In this document: positions 8,227-17,545 of the stretch, piece after piece
Layout: every line of letters starts with the position of its first letter
Position numbering within the stretch: the stretch's first letter is position 1
Source: Solen grandis
Taxonomy: Eukaryota > Mollusca > Bivalvia > Adapedonta > Solenidae
NCBI GenBank assembly: GCA_021229015.1
Contig: CM037792.1
Span: 3,221,933 to 3,285,932, forward strand
Length of the DNA: 64,000 nucleotides
Direction: 5' to 3'
Translations under genes and position numbers: made by a program
Notes under the pieces: model-generated
What the model was told of the DNA's origin: nothing
What the model saw: the letters and a program-made list of their open reading frames with translations, nothing else
The model's database searches: none

Positions 8227-8664
8227 ATGGCAAGTGCAATAGCAATGGTGGTAGGAGGAGCATTAACAAACGCCTTAGCCTTTTCAGGTAGTAATTATTT
8301 GTTTTCGCATATGGGTAGCAATAGTGATGAAGAGAGAAAAAGACATGATAAGGCAATGGAACAATTAGAAGCAGCAACAACTACATGGAATGAAAAAAGA
8401 ACACAAAGATTAGATTTTATTAATGAGCAACTGAAAAAGGAACATCATGCTATGGATGAATTTGATAATGCTGATACAGCAATGAAGAATTATTATTATA
8501 TTACTGGTAAACAATTACCAGCTTTACCTCCTGAACTTCGTGAGCTTCGCGAACCTACATTAAGTGATTTTTATACTCCGTCAGAAGACCAGAAGAATAG
8601 AGAGATTGCATTTGTTGTTGGTGGTATGGCATTAACAGGGTTTGTTGCTTGGAAGTTGATATAG
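8227..8664 (+). CDS. Conserved Polinton membrane protein, 145 aa
   Basis: An intact frame. The N-terminus is a glycine/alanine-rich hydrophobic segment (MASAIAMVVGGALTNALAFS). A long charged coiled-coil follows (EERKRHDKAMEQLEAA to NEQLKKEHHAMDEF). Next come a proline-rich turn and LSDFYTPSEDQKNREIAF, and the product ends in a second hydrophobic helix (VVGGMALTGFVAWKLI). This is a recurrent Polinton family, probably virion- or membrane-associated; the function is unknown. Its leader is a copy of the one before the packaging ATPase, suggesting shared timing. It is convergent with the minus-strand genes that follow. Confidence 0.75.
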   Translation: MASAIAMVVGGALTNALAFSGSNYLFSHMGSNSDEERKRHDKAMEQLEAATTTWNEKRTQRLDFINEQLKKEHHAMDEFDNADTAMKNYYYITGKQLPALPPELRELREPTLSDFYTPSEDQKNREIAFVVGGMALTGFVAWKLI

Positions 8665-8674
8665 AGTAAAAAAA

Positions 8675-8932
8675 TTAGCTAGGACATGGTTCTTCAAAAA
8701 CATATTCATAAACTTTATCCGGTCTAATAAAAGCATCCCAACCCGGAGGGAAATTTGATAGCTTTTTACCTTCGAACTTTTTCATTATTTCCATTTGTTT
8801 ATTCGTTAAAGGACATTCCCCATCATCCCTTAAACAACACAATTGATAACTTGATAACATTATTCTTCCTAATATAACCTTAGCATCGGGATCATCTTTC
8901 TCGGTGTAGGCTTCAAATTTAAATAATTTTAT
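8675..8932 (-). pseudogene. Unrecognised protein fragment, convergent with the 8227 gene
   Basis: The frame is open from 8932 to TAA at 8675-8677; the first ATG is at 8860 (61 codons). The sequence includes YTEKDDPDAKVILGRIM upstream of that ATG and FPPGWDAFIRPDKVYEYVFE near the end. It has more biased, higher-GC codons than the surrounding genes and starts without an ATG, so it looks like the 3' part of a longer gene. I do not recognise the family. It is not the polymerase C-terminus as known from related elements. Confidence 0.4.
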
Positions 8933-8994
8933 TTAACGTTTATTTTTTTATTTTACTTACTATTATAATAGTTTTATCCATAGTAATTTTTTTT

Positions 8995-11731
8995 CTACTT
9001 CGCATTTAATCTAAATCCTTTACAACAACTAACTATTTTACCTGTATCTAATTTAAATTTATAATCTTTAGGACCTGCTGAAACAAATTGTACTATATGT
9101 TTAGCATTTAAAGATATCATCTTTCTATCTTTTTACAGGCTTCTGATCCATCATCATGATAAACACAGGAATCGGTATCTAAATATAATACTCTTTCTTG
9201 TAAAGTATCTAATAATTCATACAATTTTAATCTAGCATATGCAGTTGTAAATAAAGCTATATAAACATTTACACTTGGATTAGGTTTAGAATATTCTTGT
9301 TTATTTTTATATTCAGTTAATACAATATCTTCATCCATATCATAGTATTCACATCTTCATATTTTTAAATACTATATTAATTATTTGTTCTAAATTAAAA
9401 CAATATTCTTTTTGGGTAAAATTATCTTCATTCCAAAGTGTCCCCATAAAGAGTTTAAACATATTTTAGCTATAAATCTTAATCCTGGATTATATTAACT
9501 TTATCAATATCTAAATCATAAGAGCATTATTTACAATATATAGTATTTTTGTTTCACAATTTTTTGTAATTGATATCCCTTTTCTATTGCTTTATTAATT
9601 TCTATTGTTGACCATGTACCTACTAATACTCTTTCTTCATCATTATGATTACATTTTTCATTCTTAATATTTTACATTTAACAGATATTTTATTCATACA
9701 TGTTCTACATAAACCAAAAAGTAATTTATGAGTATTATCACAAGTTAATTGTTTATATGGTAACACAGGATGGTATAATCCTCTAGGAGGTAATACTTTA
9801 CATTTCATTATTCCAAAATACGTACCTTTCTTATAATCATCTACAGAAATATTTGTATATGTAATAGGGTGACCTATAGGATATTTACAATATTTATTTA
9901 CTGTAGGGTATAAAGAACAAAAGTCTACATATTTACCTTTTAAAGAAGGTGTATTATTATACAATTGAATTGTTTCTGTTCTTCCTCCATAAAATGCATC
10001 TCTTTTATCAATAGGTTTTAAACATGGATCAACTTCAGGATATTTTTGTTGATCAAATTCACATTCCCATATAATATGAATATCAACTTTTGTATGAAAA
10101 TAATCTTTAATAATTTCTAGTCTTTCTATAGTTTGATCATATAACTCTTTCATAGTTTTTTTATCTCTATTCTTTTACATATTTCTTCAGGACTATAACA
10201 TTTTGGACATCCATGCCAATAACATCCTAAAAATTCATAAACATTAGGCATACAGTTTTCTATCATAATAATAGCCATCAACTTTATATAAACAAATATA
10301 CTCTAACCATTGTATTGATTTTTGTGAATATACTTCTTAATTGTAATCTTTTTATGAATTCCAATTGTGTTTTTTCTAATATTAATGTTTTAAATTTTTT
10401 AAAAAAGATCTTTATATATTGTACACCTTTTAAAAAAATAATAAACAATAATAAAATATTTCTTTATAGAATTTAAATTCTTTTTCTTTAACTGTATGAT
10501 ACCATTTATCAAATAATTCTTTATTTTTAATTGTCATAGTATCATACCCATAATATTTTTTATCAGGATAAACTCCCTTATATCTTTGATTTTCTGAAGT
10601 ATTAAAATAATGTGGAAAATACCCTTTATTACCTTTGAAATCAAATGTTTTAGGAAAAGCAGCTAACCCACATAACGTAAAATTAATAGAATCTATAAAT
10701 CTTAAATTAATGCCTTTTACAAATATAGCTGTTAATTTTAATCCTGAGGAAATAATATTATGTTCTATTTTATTTTTTATTATCCATCCTAGAATTGGCT
10801 GCATATCATATGCTTTACCATAATGTGAAATGAAAGTATAATCTTTAAATTTATCTGATATAAAATATTTACAAAAATTATCTATTACTGAGGAGGTTTC
10901 ACATTCTATCTTTTCTACATCACCAAAACAATCATCTAAGTCTTTTGAAAATTAAATTTTTCTATAACTACAATAGTTCATAACATGAATACCTGTTTCT
11001 TGATTAGCTTCAAAATCAAAATAAATATATTTATTGTCTTTTGCTTTTTTGGTTGGTTTAACATAAGTGTTCTTCATTACTTTCCATTTTTTTAATATTA
11101 AGATAATTTTCAAAAATCTTTAAATCATTGCCTTCTTCTTTTATATTTACATTTGATTCTTGATGTAAATCTATAGCTAATCTTTTTTGTAATGGTCTAC
11201 CCTCTTTAATATGTTTTAATTGAGAATCTGTAAAATCTTTTAATAACTTATTAGAAGAAAGGCAGTTATGATTGCTCTTGCTAAACAAATTGTATCATTA
11301 TTTTTGATTTGTATAATACTTCTTTTATTTATTGCATTTAATATTTTTAGAGCATCTTGCCTCTTCCTTTACTATTAGGTATAATAGTAACTTCAAAAAC
11401 AACTTCTTCTAAATTTAACTCTTCAGCACTATTCAATAATCTTTCCATTTGATCCATGAATAATTGTCTAACTGTATTATATGTTCTTATAGGCCAGCTT
11501 TTATGTTTAGTAAGTATAATATCATGTATAGGAACTATTTTTATTCTACCATTAGGAAAGTCTTTTTTAGAATAGTCTATCATATGATCAAATTTATAAA
11601 TGTTTGAGGTGTTTCATCTTTTAGACTAAGTTTATAATAAATAATACCTGATTTATGTTTTTTTGTCTTAATAGTATTAGCTTATATAAAGCATTTGACT
11701 CAGATAAAATTTTATCTTTTTTTGTCTCCAT
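8995..11731 (-). pseudogene. Protein-primed DNA polymerase B (Polinton), heavily broken
   Basis: The probable start is ATG 11731-11729, divergent from the integrase with 30 bp between starts. Fragments in several frames give the family order. These are an N-terminal region (11583-11347, 11288-11058), an exonuclease I-like YFDFEANQETG near 11015, an exonuclease II region with LRFIDSINF and KTFDFKGNKGYFPHYFNT (10804-10430), EFLGCYWHGCPKCY near 10220, motif A YVDFCSLYPT (within 10153-9623), a finger-side WGTLWNEDN near 9440, and motif C YLDTDS (9338-9117). A final stretch with VSAGPKDYKFKL ends at a stop at 8995. At least five frame changes or stops interrupt it. The family replicates the element using a terminal protein. 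This copy cannot make the full enzyme. Confidence 0.88.
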
Positions 11732-11761
11732 TTTTTAAGAAACAATTTTGTTATATTTAAA

Positions 11762-12662
11762 ATGGAGCATCCAAAAATATATTGTTTACGTTGTAAAAAG
11801 AATACTGAAAATAACAAACCAACAATAAAAATGTTAAAAGTAAATGTTCTGAGTGTGGATCTAAAAAAAAATAGATTTATAGGTGGTCTAACAAATAAAT
11901 TAGCAGATGAATTGCATCATAGAGTTATAAAATCTTTTCCTAAAAGACGTGTTTATGTTCATTCAATAGACCAAACATGGGCAGTTGATTTGGTAGATAT
12001 ACAACAATACTCAAAACAAAATAAGCATTATAAATATTTATTAGCAGTTATAGATGTTTTTAGTAAATATGGTTGGTTAATTCCTTTAAAAAATAAAACA
12101 GGAGTAACAGTAAGTGAAGCATTTAAAACACTGTTCAAAGAAAGAAAACGAATTTTATAATCACCATGTAAAAGAATTATTAAAGGATAATAACATAAAG
12201 TTATATTCAACAGAGAATGAAGAAAAATCTAGTGTGGTAGAACGGTGGATAGGAACAATGAAACAACACATGTATAAATATTTTACTGCTCATGAAACTA
12301 CTAAATATTATGATATATTAGATGATTTAGTTAAAAATTATAACAATACAGTTCATTCTTCTATTAAAATGACTCCTGTTGAAGCAAGTAAATTAGAAAA
12401 TGAATTAACAGTGTATGAAAATTTATATCCAGAAAAAGAAAAGGAAATTAAAAAACCTAAATTCAAAGTTGGAGATAGAGTAAGAATAACAAAAAAGAAA
12501 GGTAAATTTGAAAAGGGGTATACTACTCGTTGGACTAGAGAAATATTTGTAATTGAAGAAGTTTTAAATACAAATCCTTATACTTATAAAATAAAAGATT
12601 TAAAAGGTGAAGACATTACAGGTAGTTTTTATGAACAAGAATTACAAATAACCGAGTTTTAG
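11762..12662 (+). pseudogene. Retroviral-type DDE integrase (Polinton), broken in the catalytic core
   Basis: The first frame (11762-12160) carries YCLRC, the first half of a zinc ribbon. The second CxxC (TGT at 11845 and 11854) is present only in another frame, so two compensating shifts lie around 11835-11875, the second in a run of nine A. The first catalytic aspartate lies in WAVDLVDIQ. The second frame (12114-12662) resumes at NEFYNHHVKELLKDNNI and carries the catalytic glutamate in SSVVERW. The segment that should hold the second catalytic aspartate, about 34 residues before that glutamate, is missing at the junction near 12150. A C-terminal basic, chromodomain-like part (FKVGDRVRI) follows. 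The family inserts the element into host DNA; this copy should be inactive. Confidence 0.92.
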
Positions 12663-12780
12663 ATCTTTTAATAAAACCACAATAACACACTTAAAATGTA
12701 CATCTGTTATGTTGTAGTCTTCATTTGTGAGTGCTTGTAAGTCTACTCGAAGTTGTCCCTGAAAATAGAATATAATCAAC
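12663..12780. other. Spacer after the integrase
   Basis: AT-rich sequence with no open frame or repeat that I can support. Confidence 0.5.
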
Positions 12781-12950
12781 TGTATTAATATACTGTAACA
12801 CCGTTAAGAAAGATAACGGTGTTCATTCAAATAATTTCCTAACTTCCGGTGTATTAATATACTGTAACACCGTTATTTTTCTTAACGGTGGTGGTGAAAA
12901 TTATTCTCTTAAGTACTGTGACACCATTATGAAACTTAACGGTGTAGACA
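12781..12950. repeat. Three related hairpins (ACACCGTTA...TAACGGTGT)
   Basis: The inverted repeat AACACCGTTA/TAACGGTGTT with a 7-nt loop occurs at about 12797-12823. Related stems occur at about 12867-12892 and 12921-12945, the last with one mismatch. The first two are preceded by the direct repeat GTGTATTAATATACTGTAAC (also palindromic in part). They lie 3' of the integrase, so they could be terminators, recombination sites or a small palindromic repeat family. Confidence 0.8.
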
Positions 12951-13267
12951 TATAATTGTAAATACGTTCTAGAAAGCAATTGCATTCTAATCTTAACAAA
13001 ACACAAAATATTAAATAAAATGCAGTACTTACATGGTTTAGCTTTTGATTTGCCTTTTTTAGAAGTCAAGAGGCAAGGTAAAAACGTCTTCTCACCACTG
13101 TTAATTTGAAACGAAAGACCGCACCAGTCTGCTCTATGTTTACAGGTAACTAATGAACATGTGATGACAACGTCCTGGCAACGTTAATCGATTTAGTCTA
13201 TTCATCCTACGCTGTCTATTTGCTTTTGATCAATACACTTTATGGGTGACTTATCAAATCAATACAC
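12951..13267. other. Non-coding sequence between hairpins and right-end gene fragments
   Basis: No supported gene. Composition becomes less AT-rich around 13070-13200, which may reflect a change of origin. Confidence 0.45.
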
Positions 13268-13396
13268 ATGAATAATAAACTAAAAGAGAATATGCGTTCA
13301 AAACAAACAGGATTGAGTAAGACAGAGAGAAAAAAACTTATTGAGGAAGGTAAGGCCCAGGCTTTAAATGAGTTAAAAAAAATGGAAAATGCTTGA
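13268..13396 (+). pseudogene. Fragment of the late-domain protein gene, inverted relative to 862-1555
   Basis: A 42-codon frame (ATG 13268, TGA 13394) matches the C-terminal part of the leftmost Polinton gene, including MRSKQTGLSKTERKKLIEEG and KAQALNELKK. It is in frame here, whereas the left copy is shifted by a 2-nt difference. It lies in inverted orientation at the opposite end of the element, as part of a terminal inverted repeat would. Upstream homology stops at about 13268. Confidence 0.7.
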
Positions 13397-13789
13397 TTTT
13401 ATTGCCGCTCTTGTATGCGGAGGAGTTGGAGCCTCTATAAAAATTGTTAGGCTTAAATTTATGAATAAAATTAAAAAACATGATAATATTAAAACTATTG
13501 CTAACAGTAAATTAAATAGTATAAAAAATTTAATCTCTAAAGCTTTAACAGATGGAGAGATATCTGAACAAGAATTTAAACTTATATTAGATGAATTAGA
13601 AAAATATAATGAGCTTAAACAATTAACAAAAAACTCTGCGGTTCCAAAAAACTATTCAAAAGAAGAAAAGCAAAAATTAATAGAACAGGGAAGACAAGAA
13701 GCAATGGAGATAATATCCAAAAATATAAAAACTGTATAATATTGAATTTTTATAATACGTTAGAAAACCCTCCTCCATATTCAGAGTGA
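13389..13789 (+). pseudogene. Second, N-truncated copy of the late-domain protein gene
   Basis: The frame 13389-13739 (116 aa) starts inside the hydrophobic region (FIAALVCGGVGASIKIVRLK). It continues with IKTIANSKLNSIKNLISKAL and KALTDGEISEQEFKLILDEL, clearly paralogous to 862-1555. Close to its stop another frame continues and reaches ENPPPYSE before TGA at 13787-13789, so a PPxY motif is retained at the same relative place as in the left copy. The N-terminal half, including PTAP/LYPDL, is missing, and the copy abuts the fragment at 13268-13396, indicating recombination. Confidence 0.7.
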
Positions 13790-13928
13790 GGATTTTTATA
13801 TTACTAAAAAATGTAAAAAGGGGTTCAGGAAAAAACATTTAAACGCAAGCATAATTTTTTTTTTTTTTTTTATTGTTGTTTTTTTTTAAAAGTTTACATA
13901 TGTGTTTTTTTAAATTTTACATTAGTGT
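13790..13928. other. AT-rich spacer with poly-T
   Basis: Nothing coding. A T-run occurs at about 13856-13871 and more T-rich sequence follows. Confidence 0.5.
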
Positions 13929-14057
13929 GATTTTTTTTGATTTTTTCATTTTTTCATTTTTTTCATTTTTTTCATTTTTTCATTTTTTCATTTTTTTCAT
14001 TTTTTTCATTTTTTCATTTTTTCATTTTTTCATTTTTTTAATTTTTTCATTTTTTCG
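13929..14057 (+). repeat. Simple repeat (CATTTTTT)n
   Basis: About 15 imperfect units of CATTTTTT or CATTTTTTT lie in tandem, followed by CGAGGGGCCCCTC. The open frame across it (repeated Phe-His-Phe) is an artefact. Confidence 0.9.
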
Positions 14058-14490
14058 AGGGGCCCCTCTAGAGGGGGGTATAAGCATTGGAAAAAAATTT
14101 AGGGGGTGACGCTGTACCTGTGGGATATTGTGTGATGCCTAGCTAACAGCCTTGCTTCTAATTTTCACTAACCTTTTTTTTCAACAAAGGTCCGAGATAT
14201 TTGACTTTTTGAGTTATTTAACACATCTAAGCTGAGCTAAGTATGCGAACAGTTATTGTCCGAAGTCTGTCTTCCATCCTTCGACCGTCATCAACAAAAA
14301 ACTTGAATAGGCCTACGTAACTATTTTCTTATTCGTAAAGGGGCGGGGCTAGCGTTCGAATTGCCCTTCAGTCAAATGTGATTTCCTTCTAAGTAACAAA
14401 AGTTCCTTAGCTCCACGTAAAGCAGATTGTGAGTGTTCAATCTCTTGTACAGCGTCGAAAACCCACTAGTGCTCATTCCGTTCCTCCATA
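14058..14490. other. Non-coding host DNA
   Basis: A short G/C palindrome (CGAGGGGCCCCTCTAGAGG, 14055-14075) is followed by sequence without a supported gene. The Polinton's right boundary probably lies between about 13790 and 14060. Confidence 0.4.
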
Positions 14491-15205
14491 CATCGCCCTT
14501 GGGATTATAAGTTAGTATTTGCTCGTTATCAATTATTAGATCTCCAACTGAAGAGTACTCATTTGTGTAAGCAGCATTTTCACTGGTCGGCTTACCTTTT
14601 ATGAATATCCTTATAGCTATAAAGTGCTAGCCAAGTACCCCTCGATTGACAGGTGTAATAAGCAGCCGTAGGTATCCGACGCTGCCCCTTGTACAGTTTC
14701 GAGACAAAGTATTTACATATATAATGTATTGTGAAATGATTTACAATGTATTTATTCAGCATGTCAGACAGCAACAGTAAAAGTATATACATGTGATATA
14801 TGTGACACAGAAGTATAAATTATTCAGCTTGTATCACAGATTAATCTATATGTCCCTTCAATATGTAGGGTGGTTTCCGGCGGTATCGTGGGTTCTCTGG
14901 TATCGCGGTATTGTCATTTTGTTACGAAAGACTTTGCCGATCGTCCCCTAGTGACACCATTTTGTAAACTGGAAGTTACGATTTAATTGAAAGAAACAAA
15001 AAGTAATATGTCTCCGTAAATGGTAAGAAAAATGAAAATTTCTTGCAGTATACCGACTTTCAACCATCACGCTTATGCTTATCAAACTATGTCCGCTAAA
15101 AACTGTTTTATAGCATAAAAAATGAATTGAAAGACTCGACAAATGTTAGATCTTCGTCTGCTGCATTGTTTTATGAATGATGATTGTTTTGATCATGTAG
15201 TGACA
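14491..15205 (+). repeat. 715-bp tandem duplication, copy 1
   Basis: The sequence from CATCGCCCTTGGGATTATAA to GATCATGTAGTGACA is repeated at 15206-15920 with only a handful of differences. Short minus-strand frames at 14592-14792 and 14948-15142 recur identically or nearly so in copy 2 and look non-coding. Confidence 0.95.
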
Positions 15206-15920
15206 CATCGCCCTTGGGATTATAAATTAGTATTTGCTCGTTATCAAATATTAGATCTCCAACTGAAGAGTACTCATTTGTGTAAGCAGTATTTTCACTG
15301 GTCGGCTTACCTTTTATGAATATCCTTATAGCTATAAAGTGCTAGCCAAGTACCCCTCGATTGACAGGTGTAATAAGCAGCCGTAGGTATCCGACGCTGC
15401 CCCTTGTACAGTTTCGAGACAAAGTATTTACATATATAATGTATTGTGAAATGATTTACAATGTATTTATTCAGCATGTCAGACAGCAACAGTAAAGGTA
15501 TATACATGTGATATATGTGACACAGAAGTATAAATAATTCAGCTTGTATCACAGATTAATCTATATGTCCCTTCAATATGTAGGGTGGTTTCCGGCGGTA
15601 TCGTGGGTTCTCTGGTATCGCGGTATTGTCATTTTGTTACGAAAGACTTTGCCGATCGCCCCCTAGTGACACCATTTTGTAAACTGGAAGTTACGATTTA
15701 ATTGAAAGAAACAAAAAGTAATATGTCTCCGTAAATGGTAAGAAAAATGAAAATTTCTTGCAGTATACCGACTTTCAACCATCACGCTTATGCTTATCAA
15801 ACTATGTCCGCTAAAAACTGTTTTATAGCATAAAAAATGAATTGAAAGACTCGACAAATGTTAGATCTTCGTCTGCTGCATTGTTTTATGAATGATGATT
15901 GTTTTGATCATGTAGTGACA
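15206..15920 (+). repeat. 715-bp tandem duplication, copy 2
   Basis: A direct, adjacent repeat of 14491-15205. It includes the motif GTAGGGTGGTTTCCGGCGG and TTCTCTGGTATCGCGGTA (about 15583-15629). An inverted relative of this motif lies at 16157-16188, so part of the duplicated DNA may derive from a small DNA transposon. Confidence 0.95.
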
Positions 15921-16351
15921 CCTGTAGGTGGAGCCAGCAGTCTTCTTTAAAGAAATACCGCGATACAAGAGAATCATGGGATTTCTTAGGTAGGACAAAC
16001 ATGGCGAACAATGACATGTTTTAAAACGTTATAAGTAAGACTGAAAAAAATAAAATTGTTTTCACATTATGGTACAATGGTGAAATAACAGTGACATACA
16101 GAAATAAATTTCAGATAAGATTTCACTGATATTTTATTCCCGTTTATGTCGTTAGTACCGCGATATGAGAGAACACCATCCTACGGGTTATTGGCTTTTT
16201 TGCTCATAGTCTTGATAAGGGCTTGCATTTACAATAGAATTCCCACGATCACTTGATGGACCATGATCACAATTTAATGATGGATGGATAACCTTAATTA
16301 AAATATTGGACCAAAGTCATAATAGAAGTTACAAGTTTCATAGAGATTACT
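15921..16351. other. Non-coding DNA with inverted copies of a TATCGCGGTA-type end motif
   Basis: TACCGCGATA followed by AGAGAA/GAGAGAACACCATCCTAC occurs at about 15955 and 16157. These are reverse complements of the GTAGGRTGGT...TATCGCGGTA motif in the tandem duplication, suggesting MITE ends. There is no gene. Confidence 0.45.
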
Positions 16352-16443
16352 AGGTTAGTGTTGAATAAAGATAAATTTATCATAAGAGGAATATAAAAAT
16401 AAAGCCGAGCAGGACTAACTTCTCTTTATTCAACACTTACCTA
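16352..16443. repeat. Short inverted repeat
   Basis: AGGTTAGTGTTGAATAAAGA (about 16352-16371) pairs with TCTTTATTCAACACTTACCT (about 16423-16442) with one mismatch and a loop of about 50 bp. A small MITE-like hairpin. Confidence 0.75.
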
Positions 16444-16448
16444 TTATC

Positions 16449-16924
16449 AGGGATAAGAATCACGTGACCTATGTTGGGATAAAGTAGTGAAATAAAATGG
16501 CGACAGTGTGCGTTTTCTCCTCAATATCGCATCATTTGCTTCATTAACGTACGGTTTTCGATTAATTAAAGAGTCTATGTTCTAGAGTACCTTTCTCTGG
16601 GCAGGTAAGCACCATTTTCATTGCATCAATTCTTGTATTAGGATTAAAAGACCAACTGTTAGAGGCCAAAACACGATATCTCGCCTACTTTACCAAATGT
16701 TCAGATAAAAAATGTCTCTCGAATCGCATCTTTGATGCAGAGTGTTTCAGAAAACTACAAGAATCGGTGCAATAAAAATGGTGCTTACCGGTTACTCTAG
16801 AACATAGACTTTTGAATTATCGAAAACTGTACGTTAATGAAGCAAATATTTAGGAGAAAACGCACTCTCTCGCCATTTTATTTCTCTACTTTATCCAAAC
16901 AAAGGTCAAGTGATTCTCATCCCT
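16449..16924. mobile_element. MITE-like element with about 170-bp inverted repeats
   Basis: The left arm (16449 to about 16655) begins CAGGGATAAGAATCACGTGA and the right arm (about 16757-16930) begins, read on the minus strand, CAGGGATGAGAATCACTTGA. The similarity extends through AAAATGGCGA, GCGTTTTCTCCT, TGCTTCATTAACGTAC and TCTATGTTCTAGAGTA to TAAGCACCATTTT. The loop is about 100 bp and there is no coding capacity. It probably moves with a transposase supplied elsewhere. A target duplication is not evident. Confidence 0.85.
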
Positions 16925-17209
16925 GGGTATAGCGAGTTATAAAAATTAATGATTTAAACTATACTCGGCTGGTAAATGTGCTTGAATGCTTAGGGGAAGT
17001 AAGTAAAACTTTACAAACTGAAAAGGAAACTATAAAAATGTCATGAGAAGAAATTAAGTGATAAAGGTGTTGTGGATACAACATCTGCCTGCCGCTTTCA
17101 AAAAGCAATTTTACACCCGTGATTTCAATTGTCATTTGCGTTGCTTGGGCATATTTTATACACTTCTTATTTTAAGAACTATGTTTATACCCTGTAGTAT
17201 TTTTTAAAA
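16925..17209. other. Non-coding host DNA
   Basis: No gene or repeat recognised. An A-run lies at about 17203. Confidence 0.4.
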
Positions 17210-17545
17210 AAAAAAACGTTATTGCTTAATTGTTTGTTTGTTTATTGGATGTAACGTTCAATCGACAGTATTTCAGTCATTTGCAGGCGATGTCTATTTG
17301 AGACAGATATAGTGCTGCCACACTGCTGAATCACGCCGTAGGCATGTGACATGATACCATGCCCAGTCACATTATCCAGACACCGGGCCAACCAGTCATG
17401 GAACTACCCTTACAGGCTGAGCACCATGCAAGGGAGCTATACCAGTATCATTTTTTACGACTTCAAATGTCGCGGTCTAGGATCAAACCCACCACCTCCC
17501 GATTCCGGGGCGGACGCTCTAACCACTCGACCACCGGGACCGGTA
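17210..17545 (-). mobile_element. tRNA-derived SINE, copy 1
   Basis: On the minus strand a tRNA-like head starts at about 17545 (CCGGTCCCGGTGGTCGAGTG) with a box-A-like GTGGTTAGAGCG and a box-B-like GTGGGTTTGATCCTA. A conserved body follows that includes GCTCCCTTGCATGG and GGCGTGATTCAGCAGTGTGG. The same head and body occur at 56810-57065. Frames on the plus strand here are artefacts. Confidence 0.85.

Larger units (their letters stand above)
862..13789. mobile_element. Polinton/Maverick (adintovirus-like) element, defective
   Basis: The block combines hallmark Polinton genes: a capsid gene of the double-jelly-roll type, an FtsK/HerA packaging ATPase, a family B DNA polymerase of protein-primed type and a retrovirus-like integrase, with a set of small conserved proteins. 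The boundaries are approximate because no clean terminal inverted repeats were found. About 125 bp near the right end (13268-13396) resembles, in inverted orientation, the 3' part of the leftmost gene. Breaks seen include a nonsense codon in the capsid gene, a deletion plus frameshifts in the integrase, many breaks in the polymerase, and a nested Tc1 insertion. No adenovirus-like protease was recognised. Confidence 0.9.

Noticed and set aside
12854..13069. Minus-strand 71-aa frame
   Set aside because: It crosses the hairpin cluster and has no protein-like pattern.
14592..15857. Four minus-strand frames repeated in the tandem duplication
   Set aside because: They recur only because the DNA is duplicated and show no recognisable protein pattern.
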